Source: Eopsaltria australis
Taxonomy: Eukaryota > Chordata > Aves > Passeriformes > Petroicidae
Direction of reading: 5' to 3'
Length of the DNA: 64,000 nt
Assembly (NCBI GenBank): GCA_034509425.1
Contig: JAVTVJ010001248.1
Coordinates: 1 to 64,000, forward strand
In this document: positions 46,843 through 58,539 of the stretch, in pieces
Layout: every line of letters begins with the position of its first letter
Position numbering within the stretch: position 1 is the first letter of the stretch
Position numbers and translations under genes: made by a program
Notes under the pieces: generated by a model
What the model was told of the DNA's origin: nothing
Seen by the model: only the letters and a program-made list of their open reading frames with translations
Databases searched by the model: none

Positions 46843-48140
46843 GGAGAAGCTCCTTGGTGGAAAGGATATTCCCACGCTGACGTGAATGATGCTCGTTTTT
46901 GTTTAACTGGCCTAGGAGTGAGTTTACCTATTGCTGCAACCTAGATAAAAATGTCTCAACTTCTCATCCAGTGTCAGGTGCCAGAGGGCACAAGGTTCCT
47001 GATACTGATCACTTTTTTTCCCTCAAGATGTGATAATTCACCTAGTTTACATTTGCAATGATTTTACTGTACCTCTTCCTCACAGCACTGTTAGTGAAGC
47101 AAGCAGGCTCTGCAGCCCAAGCTTCCCCACTAAAAGTGGTCTGAAATGACTGGCTTCAGGTGCACTTACCTCTAGTTTTGTCATTATTGTTTGTCTCGGC
47201 CATTAACTGAGACATTAATCAGTTCAGCTTCGCTGCTCGGGGGCCCTGAACCGAGCCTTTGCTGCCTGCATCCGTCCCATCCAGCTGCCATAAGCACAGC
47301 TGTCCTGGTCACTTCAGCACGAGCTCTGTGTGTGCTCAGGCACACAACAGCAGCAGAGCAGGGAACGGTGGCGACTGCAGTCCAGCCTGCTTTGACAGCA
47401 GCAAGCAGCTGTACCTGGGGTTGGTTGCTAGGAGTGAGGGAGCGTGTTGCCGTGCACAAGTGGAACAGCAGGACACGCTGCAGGAGGGCTCTCCACAGCA
47501 TTTAGAAATAGGCACATTTCCAGGGAATTCATGGTGTTTAGAGAGCCTCCTTCTAGTGAGCCTGGTGCGATGTCTGTGTGCAGTGTTAATGATTTGCAAG
47601 GGAGGCAGCTGCTGCCAAGGCAGCTCGTAGCCAGTGCTCCGCAAATCAGCCAGGAAAACTATCCCAGCAGCAGGAATTGCAACAGCAGCCACCACCAACC
47701 CACAATTTCTGTGATAACCCACATTTCTAGCATTGGCTTGTATTTTTTCAGTGCACGGTATGAAGACTGGGAGGGTTTTGGTTAAGAGCTGCATCTCTAA
47801 TGGCTGCAGGCAGGGGCTCCTGCTGCCTCTGAGTCAGCCTTAGAGGAGCCATCACTGACAGCCTTAGCAGTGAGGCCCAGCACCTTGCAATAAGTACACT
47901 CAGGTATTTAATCAGGATTTTGTTGAATATTCTTGTTTTTCCCCAAAAGGATTTACTGTTTTAGGGTCCTGAAAGAGGCAGGTTCAACTCGTAAAGAACC
48001 TGCATGCAGGTACTTTGCTGAGTACCTTGACTGCAAGAGTAGTTAGCTAGCCTTAATTAAAAAATGGAAGTGAATTACATTTTGTACTTAATTACATAAT
48101 CTTCTGTATGTGAAATAAAAATGGAGCAGTGTCACAAGGG
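46843..48140 (+). other. SLC37A4: SLC37A4 3' UTR
   Basis: About 1.3 kb of non-coding sequence follows the stop codon. It ends near AATAAA at 48114-48119. A few short open frames occur around 47180-47800 but match nothing. The TRAPPC4 3' end on the opposite strand must lie close by, so the two genes are tail to tail. Confidence 0.7.
48114..48119 (+). terminator. SLC37A4: SLC37A4 poly(A) signal AATAAA
   Basis: A canonical AATAAA lies in the sequence TGTGAAATAAAAATGG, about 1.27 kb after the SLC37A4 stop. It is the last good plus-strand signal before the TRAPPC4 3' UTR on the opposite strand. Confidence 0.75.
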
Positions 48141-48643
48141 CCCTGGTTGTCTTATGGAGAGTGGGGCATACAAAACCACCCAAACCCCCATACCCTCTTG
48201 AGGTGCCACTGGCACAAATGTCCCCGCCAACAGAAAGCAAAGAGCCATTTGCCTCAGTAATAAACACTTATTACTTCTATACAGAAACCCTCTGCAAGAC
48301 CATAAGTTAGAGCTATACAGGAAAAAAATACATATGTACATTTATGACAGGAAAGAAAAGCACTGACTGTGGTAAGGCCACAGACCTGCACCTTCTCCTT
48401 CACCCGAGTGCAGTGGAGCTGCAACAGCAAAATAAGGCCCTGTGACCCAATGTAAACAGTGCTAAGGAATCTGGTTAAGGTAAGTTTCGCAACAAAGGGG
48501 ATAAACTGGTATTTTGGGAGATACTGAAGCATGTTTTGGGAATGTGCAGTCTCTGCTGTGGAGAGGGGAGCTTTGTGAGAGGCCAGCCAGGGAAGAGAGA
48601 GGCCCCACTCTTCAAATGATTGAACCTGTGCAACAGGCTTTCT
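48141..48643 (-). other. TRAPPC4: TRAPPC4 3' UTR (minus strand)
   Basis: Non-coding sequence follows the TRAPPC4 stop. No perfect minus-strand AATAAA was found here. The variant AATAAG (plus-strand CTTATT at about 48268-48273) is the best candidate hexamer. The end point is therefore uncertain, and overlap with the SLC37A4 3' end is possible. Confidence 0.5.
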
Positions 48644-50011
48644 CTATGATCCAGGTCCGAAGGGTCCGGCTTTCTCTGCCACCTCCAGAGCAAGCTTCAA
48701 GTTCTGATCAAACAGTTCACACCTGAAACAGTCAGAAAAGCAAAAGGGATGACTTTTACCTACAGAAGTGAGTTAACAAAGCTAACAAAGGATCTCCACA
48801 TCCTTTGCCTCTGCACCCTTCAAGGAGCGATTCAGGAAGTTATGATACATGACTGCTGTCAAGGTCTGCCTTGGTCCTCAGTTAAGAATAAAGCTTCTTG
48901 TATAGGCCTGAATTTATGATAGGACAGCAGGGTTTGTGCCAAGGAAGTGCACTTCCCACCTCCCCTGCAGAACCAGCCCTGGAAAGAGCTCAGGTCTGTG
49001 TCTTCTCTCTGCAGCAGTGTGCTGTGGCTTCCTTCTCCTTCCCTCAGCCAGTTTTGCTACTTAAGGACTGTCTGCATTTGCTACTGTATAGGCAGAAAGC
49101 AGTGGGGGGGTTGCAGCCAGGTTACTAAAAGTGGGCTTTTCCTTACCTTATTGGCATCTCCAGGGAGTAGAAAGGATTCTTCAGAGCGAAGTCTGAGTAA
49201 ATCTCATAGATTTTGCGGAGAAGAGCGTCTATCCCTGTCTGCCTTGGGTCAGCAAGAACCATGAATTTGATCCCTGGAGCCACAATGCCAGGAGCGTAAG
49301 GAAGGCCAAGCACAGAGACAGCCCTGGCAAAGCAGAGCGGTGCGGGGTGCCCAGGGCCCGATGGTACCTGTCAGCGTCTGGAAGCAGTGCAGCTTGAAGG
49401 TGTCGGTCTCCAGCATCTCGATCCCGGAGCTCCCAACTTCAGGTGACAGCTGTGACCCGATGGCGAACAGCCTGTGGGGACAGGCCCCTCAGCGCCCCTC
49501 ACCACCCCTGCCCGTGCCACCCCCGGCCCGGCCCGGCCCGGCCCGCTCTGACTCACGAGTGGAACATGGAGGCCAACATCAGCTTCTCGTTGGAGGAGAG
49601 CCGGTGGCGGCCAAAGCGGATGGACACCGGGTAGTTGGCGGGGTTCCCCAGGAACTCCAGCACGTCCTTCCCGTCCGCCGTGAAGCGACCGTTCACCTCG
49701 GCGCCGTTGATGGCGAGCACGGCGTGGCCCACTGCGGGGACAGCGCGGCGGCATCAGCCACTACTCACTCACTCACTCACTCACTCACTCACTCACTCAC
49801 AAGCCCGGCCCGCCCGGCCCTTCCCACCCGCCGCACCGCGGATGCCGTCCCGCTGCCCGAAGGCGACAACGACGCGCTCGTCGTGCGGGCGCAGGACGAG
49901 ATCGAGCGGGAAGCTGAAGGTCTTCTCGGTGTCGGCGCGGGGCGCGTAGTGGTCCAGCTGGTAGATGAGGCCGCCAGCCTTGTTGACCACGTAGACGCTG
50001 AAGATGGCCAT
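48644..50011 (-). CDS. TRAPPC4: TRAPPC4 (synbindin), TRAPP complex subunit
   Basis: This is a core subunit of the TRAPP tethering complexes, which activate Rab1/Ypt1 in ER-Golgi traffic. The five coding exons on the minus strand are 50011-49837, 49731-49557, 49471-49368, 49273-49147 and 48722-48644. They sum to 660 nt, or 219 aa, identical in length to human. The N-terminus [19 protein letters not shown] is the longin-like strand, followed by FGQRDGIR. The second exon carries the PDZ-like insert ([16 protein letters not shown], then [20 protein letters not shown]). The later exons give [20 protein letters not shown] and the end [13 protein letters not shown]. The gene is head to head with RPS25 and tail to tail with SLC37A4. 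The ATG context GCGCCATGGCC is strong. Confidence 0.97.
49763..49800 (+). repeat. (ACTC)n microsatellite in TRAPPC4 intron 1
   Basis: About nine and a half perfect units of ACTC lie within the 105-base first intron of TRAPPC4, occupying over a third of it. Length variation here would change the size of a very short intron. Confidence 0.95.
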
Positions 50012-50166
50012 GGCGCCGAGCCCCGGCAGAGGCCGCCCCCGCCCGGCCCGGCCCCGCCGCCGCCCCCGCCCCGGCAGTGACGCTGGGCCCAGGCCGGGCC
50101 CGCCCCCGCCCCACGCCGGGCTCTTCCTTTCTCGCCGACATCTTGCGGAGCAGCCGCGGCCGCATC
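50012..50166. promoter_or_regulatory. Divergent TRAPPC4/RPS25 promoter
   Basis: Only 155 bases separate the two start codons, which point away from each other. The interval is GC- and CpG-rich. The pyrimidine tract CTCTTCCTTTCTC at 50121-50133 is a typical 5' TOP motif. It places the RPS25 transcription start about 45 bases before its ATG and leaves about 110 bases to drive TRAPPC4. Confidence 0.85.
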
Positions 50167-51453
<1,287 letters not shown>

Positions 51454-51856
51454 GGAGGTGAGGCTGGGTGCTGAGGAGCTGAGTTGTGCTGTCCAGAGCT
51501 AATGCATATGTGTAATGGTCAACTTCCACATGGTTGTGGTGGGTTGCTCTTCCAGATGCTCAAGAGTATTTTGCTCACATCCTGAGCAACTTCCTGGGGT
51601 GGGGGAACAATACTGGGAACATCAGTTCTCTAGAATGAAAGAGAGATTTCTGATTTTGCTCCTGTGCTCATTGGATGGGGAAAGCATTGTTTGTTCCCCT
51701 CTCTGCCAGCTGTGGGGCAAATGGGCACTTGTCCTCCCTGCTCTCACAGGGCACCATGGCCAAGTGTTCCTGCTGGAATAAAACTGTCAGACTGTTTGCT
51801 TTGTCCTAGCCTGCTTTGACCTGGTTTTTTCTGACTGGGGACTTCTTGCTTTGCAG

Positions 51857-51925
51857 GTTCTCCAGTGACTCCGTCAACAATGTGTCATATGTCGATGCAC
51901 ACAATAAAATTACTGAGTGTAATTT
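51857..51925 (+). other. RPS25: RPS25 non-coding last exon
   Basis: The exon starts after TTGCAG at 51851-51856 and contains AATAAA at 51903-51908. It would be spliced from the donor at 51458, four bases after the stop. Human RPS25 also ends in a short non-coding exon. The end is estimated from the poly(A) signal. Confidence 0.75.
51903..51908 (+). terminator. RPS25: RPS25 poly(A) signal AATAAA
   Basis: A canonical hexamer (CACACAATAAAATTAC) is followed within 20-30 bases by T-rich sequence, as expected for a real cleavage site. Confidence 0.85.
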
Positions 51926-52225
51926 TTCTTGCTTTTTCAAGAATGTGTATGTTTCGTTACTGATGCATTATTGATAGTGGATTCTGGCAGAGGTCATGGC
52001 TGTTGTCCTGTACCAGCCAGTTTTTGCCTTTATTAGTGTTAGAAATGTGCTGCTGAAAGGGAAGGAACTTCTTCATCACCTACAGCATCCAGTGATGTAA
52101 GAACATGTAAAGGATGAATGAAGGAAAGCAATATAAATTTGAATGAAAATATCAGTTACCTGGCATTAGTTGCCTGCATTTCAAAATGAGTTTCAGTTGG
52201 TCTACAGAGGCATTAAAAAAGAAAG
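51926..52225. other. RPS25-CENATAC intergenic gap
   Basis: About 300 bases lie between the two convergent transcript ends. The sequence is AT-rich. I see no gene, repeat or motif in it. Confidence 0.6.
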
Positions 52226-52231
52226 TTTATT
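52226..52231 (-). terminator. CENATAC: CENATAC poly(A) signal AATAAA (minus strand)
   Basis: The plus strand reads TTTATT, so the minus strand reads GAGAAATAAACTTTC. It lies about 260 bases after the CENATAC stop and gives a short 3' UTR of roughly 52205-52491. Confidence 0.75.
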
Positions 52232-52491
52232 TCTCCAAAAATTGTTTCTTTAATGGGATATTCCATGTCAGCACAGGCCACTGGCATCACTTGCTGTACA
52301 GAGTAGGCTCTCTGATAAGGAAGATATGGCATCTGCAGGAGCCTGTCCTTGCTGGCAGGACCTGACTTTGTGTGGCTTTAGATGTGATGCTCAGATGGAC
52401 ACCGTGTCCTCACAGGGCAGTCAGCAACGAAACTGCAGCTACCTACAGTCCTTTCCACAGCAGAGCTGGGTGTCTGGTGTTCCTCATCTGA

Positions 52492-55352
52492 TCACCTTTT
52501 TTTCTTCTTCTGCCCTGATTCAGTTCTAAACTGATGCCTGAAAGAGAGCATAGAAGTCAGACTGCAGTAGCCTTTAGACTGAGACAATGAACGCTCTCCT
52601 CAAAAAAGGAAGTGCTGTGCAGTGTTTTAGCATGGAAGCTCCCTCAGTATTTTTGTTAATTCAGTGAATGGTAGCTCCAGCTAGCTGACAAAGTTCTGCC
52701 ACATTAAAAGGTGCCAGTGGGACAGTATGTGGGTCTGAAAGGTGAGCCAAGCCAAATGAGACAGATGCCTTCACGTGTGCAGCCTTCACAAACACCTCAC
52801 CTCACAAACCATGTGTGTGCTGCTCCGGGACAAGAATGATACTCTGCCTGGATTAAGCACTGTGTGCCATAACTCCTACAGCAGCATGTCTCATTATGCT
52901 TGCTGCTACCTCACAGCCTGCTCCATGAATAGCTTGCACGGACAGAAGCCACAGACTCTTCCCCCCTGGCATCCACCTGTGCTGCCCTGAAGCTCACCGG
53001 GACTGCCACCTCCTGCCATGGTTCCATACACGCCCGAAGGAAGGCAGCCAGCTGTCACTTGTCTCAGAGGTATGGTCAAAGTTGGCACCAACACGCTCCA
53101 CTGGGAGCTTTTTCAGCTTCTGCTTCTCCTCTGAAAAAAAAAAAAAACATTGTAGAGTGGTTTGGGTTGGAAGGGAATTTAAGGGTCACACTGCTGTAAC
53201 CCCCTGTACCATGGATGGGGATGCTTTCCCCTAGACCAGGTTGCTCAAAAGCCCAAATACTTTGTTCAGCAAAAGTTTCTCAAATTGTTTCTGGTTCTCC
53301 AGCATGGTAAAGTGACTGTAAGGTTAATGGAAAGGTGTGCAAGCTGCTCACTGTGTTTGAGAAATTCCTCATAGGAAGGTCCAATTTCTTTACTTCCATC
53401 TTCTTCCTCTATTAGCCACGGAGGTTTTGCTCCTAGAAGTCACAAGGAATACTTAGCCACTGAAGTTATCCTAAACTGTGACAGGAAAAAAGTGTCCCCT
53501 CTGCCTCCTATCTGCTGCTTGCCCTACCAAGCAAGTGACAAAATGAACTCTGGGTGTTCTGAGAAAAAGGAGCTGGCTTCCTCAGCTAAGGTCAGAGATC
53601 ACACCCCAAATCATACACTCCCCCCAGCAGCAGCATCAACAGTTTTTACTTTGCTGATGGGTGTTCTTCTACTCTAATATGTCCAATATTGCCAAAAGAC
53701 TGAGCACCTCCTACTTACGCTGCAACTGCTTCAAAACTGCTTCAAGTTATCCCTGTGACATTTGTAAGCTGTGATGTAGCAACCCAGTGAGCCATGATGC
53801 AGATGTGCTTACCTGTGTGGACATTTCCTTTCCCTTCTGTTTCCTGTTAACAGGAACATAAAATGTGTGTGAGAATCTTATGTTTAAGAGTACCTCTGAA
53901 CAGAAGAGCATTGTCTCAATTCCCTTCCAGCACCAAGTTCTATTAGAAGAAGGCAGAGGAAAGCTCTTCTCTACTTTTCTTCAAAAGAGTGTCTTGAGTT
54001 TGGTTTTTTTTCACAGCATATTAAATACGTTTGCTTAATGAAAGTTAAGGCTGGATAACTGGGCTGGAACTGGGCTAGCTGCTCGCCCAAATTCACAAAG
54101 CTGGGGTTTTTTTTTGTGATGGAGACCACTCCTTGTTCTGTTACATGTGCTGTAGGTGAGATGCAGTTGAATCGAAGTCACATTTGCTAGCCAGTCACCC
54201 CTACCTGGTGGCCAATGAAGGTCAGAGCCTTGCCTGATTCCATCCAGGCTAAATCAGGTCCTGTCTGCATTCCGCTCGGGCCAGGCTGTTCTGCAGCACA
54301 AGGGCTGTCCCTGAAATAAGAGGCCAGTGCTTACTGTAGACAAAACTCTGCGAAAGACTTGCAAGATCCTGGTAATGACAGTGTCAAACTCCCCACGTGT
54401 CAGGTACTTTGAAGGAAAGTGATGCTCACCGTTCAGGTCCTGCAGGGGGCCGGCAGACAGAAGGTCCTGCACAAAGTTCTGGCTCTGTTTGAAGCTGAGT
54501 GCGATTCAGGAAAAAGGAACAATATTTCTGGTACTGAGCACAGCCCCCTCCCAGCCGCCCGCAGCCCCTCCCGAGCGCACCCGGGTACCGGTGGCGGGGG
54601 TGCGCAGTGCAGGGCCCGGTCCCCGCCAGGGTGCAGCCAGGGCAGGATACAGCTCACCGACCTGGAGCGCGGCCTGCACCGTCTCTCGCTGCCGGCGCTC
54701 GGCCTCCCGGATGTCTGCCGCCATCTGCGGGAGGGAGCGGTGAGGCGGGGCCAGCGGAGGCCGGGCCGGTGCCGATGCGGGGAGGTGACCGGGGGTACCT
54801 GGAGGATGCGCTCCTCCTCCCGCTGCTGATGCTCGGCCAGCGCCCGCTCCAGAGCCTGCGCGAAGCGCTCGTACTCCTCGGCCGGCACCAGGCACCGCTC
54901 CCGCAGCGCCGCCTCGGCCCGGTTCTCCCTCCAGAACCGCGCCGTCTCCCGGCGGTGCTCGGGCCTGCGGGACACCGAGACACCGTCAGCACCGCCCGCA
55001 CCCGGCCAGGGGCCACAGCAGCCCGGCCTGGGCACCGTCAGCCCGCCCCGCTCCTGCCCACGCACCCGGCCAAGTGCCGCAGCAGCTCGGCTTGCGGCAG
55101 CGCCAGCCCGCCGCTCCGCCCGTCCCGCCGCACGCCGCGCCCGCAGCACGGGCACCACACGCGCCCATCGTGCTCCGCTGGGTCATAGCGCTGCACGGCC
55201 GGGGCCCCATCGGCCACCGCCCGCGCCGCCGCCGTCGCCTCCTGCAGCTGGGCCAGCGCCTCCCGCAGCCGCCGGCGGTGCCCCTCGCTGTACAGGTGCC
55301 GGCGGCCCGTGAAGGCGCTGCGGCGGCACAGCCCGCAGTAGTGCACGGCCAT
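52492..55352 (-). CDS. CENATAC: CENATAC (CCDC84), minor-spliceosome splicing factor
   Basis: In human this protein works with the minor spliceosome on AT-AC introns and is needed for chromosome alignment. Nine minus-strand coding exons are 55352-55066, 54964-54799, 54724-54662, 54494-54430, 54310-54205, 53843-53813, 53432-53352, 53130-52998 and 52537-52492. They sum to 978 nt, or 325 aa (human 332), with all phases consistent. The N-terminus [12 protein letters not shown]...RHLYSEGH is a C2H2 finger, and a second is CPCCGRG...LLRHLAGPEH. An Arg/Glu-rich helix follows. Conserved marks are [66 protein letters not shown] and the tail [14 protein letters not shown]. Exon 54494-54430 is the least conserved. 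One exon is only 31 nt. Confidence 0.93.
53148..53260 (-). mobile_element. CR1 LINE 3' fragment inside CENATAC intron
   Basis: The plus strand reads GAGTGGTTTGGGTTGGAAGG, then AACCCCCTGTACCATGGATG and AGACCAGGTTGCTCAAAAGC. This is the antisense of the avian CR1 3' end. The element is truncated at its 5' side and lies on the minus strand, the same direction as CENATAC transcription. Its 3' end is followed by 14 T (minus strand) and CAG, the acceptor of exon 53130-52998. Confidence 0.9.
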
Positions 55353-55742
55353 GGCGCCCGGGCCGCGGAGCGCAGGCGCTCGGGCAGACCCGGCCCCTCC
55401 GGGCTGAGCATCCCGGCGGCTCAGTGCTGCCATCCCCGGGACCGAGCCGCAAACGGGCGCGCTCGGGCTCAGCATCCCGGCGGCTCAGTGCTGCCATCGC
55501 CGGGACCGAGCCGCAAACGGGTGCGCTCGGGCTCAGCATCCCGGCGGCTCAGTGCTGCCATTCCCGGGACCGAGCCGCAAACGGGCGCGCTCGGGCTGAG
55601 CATCCCGGCGGCTCAGTGCTGCCATTCCCGGGACCGAGCCGCAAACGGGCGCGCTCGGGCTGAGCGCTGCGAGCGCGCTCCGCTGTGCGACTGGCACAGC
55701 CGCCTGTGTCCGCGGCGTGTGTCTCACCGCCACACAAGGGGA
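55353..55742 (-). promoter_or_regulatory. CENATAC: CENATAC promoter / 5' region
   Basis: A CpG-rich interval lies between the CENATAC start codon and a CR1 remnant. Most of it is the 64-bp repeat array. No TATA box is visible. The minus-strand frame is open upstream of the ATG at 55352 for 41 more codons, into the array, to an ATG at 55475. Because the human protein begins at the zinc-finger exon, I chose the downstream ATG (GGCGCCATGGCC context). Confidence 0.55.
55403..55662 (-). repeat. 64-bp tandem repeat upstream of CENATAC
   Basis: Four almost identical 64-base units lie end to end (AGCATCCCGG at 55407, 55471, 55535 and 55599; a degenerate fifth start at 55663). They begin about 50 bases upstream of the CENATAC start codon. 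Units differ at only one to three positions, so the array is young or homogenised. It is GC- and CpG-rich and overlaps the presumed promoter or 5' UTR. On the minus strand every unit carries two ATG triplets. Confidence 0.95.
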
Positions 55743-56148
55743 ACGAAGCTGGTGCAGGGTCTGGAGCGTGTGTCCTACGAGGGACTGAGGGAGCTGGGAT
55801 TATTTAGCCTGGAGGAGACCCAGGGGTTATCCTATCACTCTCTACAACTGCCCGAAAATAAGCTGGAGTCAGGTAGGGGTCTTCTCCCAGGCAATCAGGG
55901 ATAAGTCAAGAAGACATAGTCTAAAGGTGCACCAGGGGAAGTTTAGGTTGGACATTACGAAGATTTTTTTCAGAAAAAAAGGTGATTAGATACTGGAATG
56001 GGCTGCCCAGGGAGGTGGTGGAGTCCATCCCTGGAGGTGTTTAAGGAAAGACTGGACATGGCACTTAGTGCCATGGTCTAGTTGACATGGTAGTCTTAGG
56101 CCCTAGGTTGGACTCAATGATCTCAGAGGTCTTTTCCAACCCAACTGA
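55743..56148 (+). mobile_element. CR1 LINE 3' remnant
   Basis: About 405 bases match the avian CR1 3' region in sense direction: GGGAGCTGGGATTATTTAGC, CTCTACAACTGCC, CAGGGGAAGTTTAGGTTGGA, GAATGGGCTGCCCAGGGAGG, then GGTTGGACTCAATGATCTCA and TCTTTTCCAACCCAAC near the end. It is 5'-truncated, has indels and has no open reading frame. It lies just upstream of the CENATAC promoter array, in opposite orientation to CENATAC. Confidence 0.95.
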
Positions 56149-56698
56149 TGTGTGACTACTACAGTGACTCAGATATTAACTACACAGACCTGCCCTGCAC
56201 TGTGCAAAACAGGGAGAAAGAGGAAGAAAGTTGCAACTGTTACTTGGGCCATAACAGCTGCTTGGGCACTGGTGCTGGTGCCTCAGTCATTATCCATGTT
56301 AAGCTGCAGGTATCGTATTGCTGAGCAATGGGACACTTCAATGAGGGCTCTGTGGTTAGTGTAGCCTATCTTATTTGTCTCTCTAGGCTGGTTTTATAGA
56401 AAGGTTTCTTGGCTGGTCTGGTGACCTGTCCCTGCTGGTTGGGAGGATCTCTACATGGCATGGTGTCATCTCCTAGACCAGTGTCCTGGTGACTGTGTAC
56501 TGGATTGGTTTGTGTTATGAATAGATGTTTGCAATACATACTCATCCAATTCACCCACTTGCCATCACTCTTCTGCTCGTGGAGAGGGGAGATAGGCAAT
56601 GGGGATGGAAACAGAGCAGCTACAAACCAAAATCCAAGCCTTGGCTTAGTACCAGCAGGAATTCGATTTCAGACTCTATGTATGTTGAGCATTTTGTA

Positions 56699-56784
56699 GG
56701 AGGATGGAGGTTATGCTTGTAGTGGAGGAGTGCATCAGGGAGTTGTTGCTCATCTGAGCAAGGAGATGAACAGAAAGAGGCTGC
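56699..56784 (+). repeat. Direct repeat copy A (86 bp)
   Basis: The segment starts GGAGGATGGAGGTTATGC and ends AGAAAGAGGCTGC. It recurs at 58540-58625 in the same orientation with only three substitutions, 1841 bases apart. Flanking sequence does not match. Confidence 0.95.
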
Positions 56785-58539
56785 TTTTGGCAGTGGCTGG
56801 AAAAGATTGTGCCATAATGTTAATGCCATGGTGTTGGGAGAATCTCAGCCTAAAAGTGAATTCTGTCACCCTTGCATCAAAGGTTTGGCTCCAAGTTATT
56901 TGGGTTTTTTTTTTTCTGTATGATGAAAGAAAAAGTAAAGGTGCTTTTTCCCACAGCAGGTTTGCTCTGCCAGGCTTGGGGCCAAATGTCCCTGCGCTTT
57001 TTGCTGTCACTATTCTCACCCTTTGCGTCTTTTGAGACGAGATGATGAAAAATAAGTCGAACACCAGACCAAGCTTTTCTTGAAAAGAAAACCTTCTCCC
57101 AGAGGATCTAGTATGCTCAGTTTTGCCTCTTCAGTAGCGTGGTAGTTTGTACTGCATCAAGGTTTGCTTAGTTCTTGTAAGGCAATCCACAAACATCAGT
57201 CAGTATGATTTTACTTTTGCTAGATACAAAAGACTACAGTCACACGGGTTTTCCACCTTGTGTGACAAAGTTCAGTCATTAGCAGAAACAACATTGTCCC
57301 TGTTACAGTCCTCAGGTACAACCAGGACCTACTCAGTTGGCTCCTTTCCTCAAAAACTCTGCATGCCCCAATCAAAGCCCTTTTCCCTTCCTGAGACTGG
57401 AGTTCAGTATTTAACTTGGGATGTGTTGCAAACAAGCTGGCCATTATAGTTTAATAATTTACCACATATCACTTGACCTGTCACCACAAAGTTGTTTTTC
57501 CCTTCCTGCCTGGAGTCAAACCCTCACACAGTGGTGTATGCATCAGCTGAGGCTTGGTAACCCACTAAGGCTGTGATTATCTATGTGCACCTTCACAAAG
57601 GCACTTCACCTACCCATGTAACTTTGGTACTTCAGAAATAAACTCACTCAAGAGTGCAGACTGAATGCAGTTATGTGAATAATCTCAGAACAATGTGAGT
57701 ATTTTGAGGCGGTAAAAGAAATCCTGCAACATCCTTGCTTGCAGATGAAGTCTCTTGGCTTGCTTGTTTTTCAGCCAGGCATGGCTTTTGAAAGACATGT
57801 GGGGCAACGTGTGAGGCACCAGTGTGAATAAAGGACAGAAGAATATTTGGATGATGGACTTGCCCACAGGTAGACACGGCTCTCTGTGCTGCTTCCCAGG
57901 AGCTGCCCTGAGAAGAGCAGCCTGGCAGCGCTGGAGGAGGATAACTGGAGCCTGTGGCTCGGCCACCAGAGGCCGTGTGAGCTGGCATTTTGCAGGGAGT
58001 GACTGAATTCACCTGTAGCTTGTTTGGAATTGGTACCCCCGGAGTTCGGTAGAGGCCACTCCTGCTCTGTTGGCATTGCTTCAGCTCCTTGTGCTGCAGT
58101 AAATAGCTGATGCTGTGTAATACACACAGAGCTGCCAGGATTTGCGTGGGCTGGGGTTAGAAACAATCCTTTCTGTTAAAGAGAGGCAGCAGAGAACGTA
58201 CAGGCAGGTTTGATGATAAGGAGCGTGAGACAGAGAGAAGGCTGTGACTGGTGAGAGATCCTTGCTCCGTTGGCATGGGGCCCGGGGCTGTGCCGGGGTG
58301 CCCAGTTATTCCTGGGAATGCCTAACGTGTCTGATGGCACTGTAGGCAGTTGCTGCTGTCATTGTAGCTGTCCATAGCCCCCTCAGGATGTGAGAACACT
58401 GTAGATGTACTTGATGAGCATCGCAGCCTGTTTTATTAGCTATATTCTCTTCTCTCTGAATGGATACTCTATTTTTCTGGTGGGGGAAAGGTGGCCTCTT
58501 ACCCCCCACATCCTCAAATTCTGTGAAGCTGCAGTAAAA

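Noticed and set aside
47184..47801. Several 100-150 codon frames in the SLC37A4 3' UTR
   Set aside because: They occur on both strands in the same place with no family match and lie between the stop codon and the poly(A) signal.
49340..50080. Plus-strand open frame of 246 codons antisense to TRAPPC4
   Set aside because: It is a shadow of the conserved TRAPPC4 exons and includes the ACTC repeat translated as a Thr-His-Ser-Leu run.
52992..52997. In-frame TGA after WQSR as the CENATAC stop
   Set aside because: The TGA is part of the donor GTGAGC. Splicing there to 52537 gives [14 protein letters not shown], which matches the human HQFKTEAAAMKKQ tail.
55475..55475. Upstream in-frame ATG as the CENATAC start
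   Set aside because: The extra 41 residues come from the tandem array and GC-rich leader, and the human protein starts directly at the zinc-finger exon. Kept only as a finding.
55074..55904. Plus-strand open frame of 276 codons across the CENATAC first exon, 64-bp array and CR1
   Set aside because: It is made of an antisense exon, tandem repeat units and a transposon remnant. No plausible protein.
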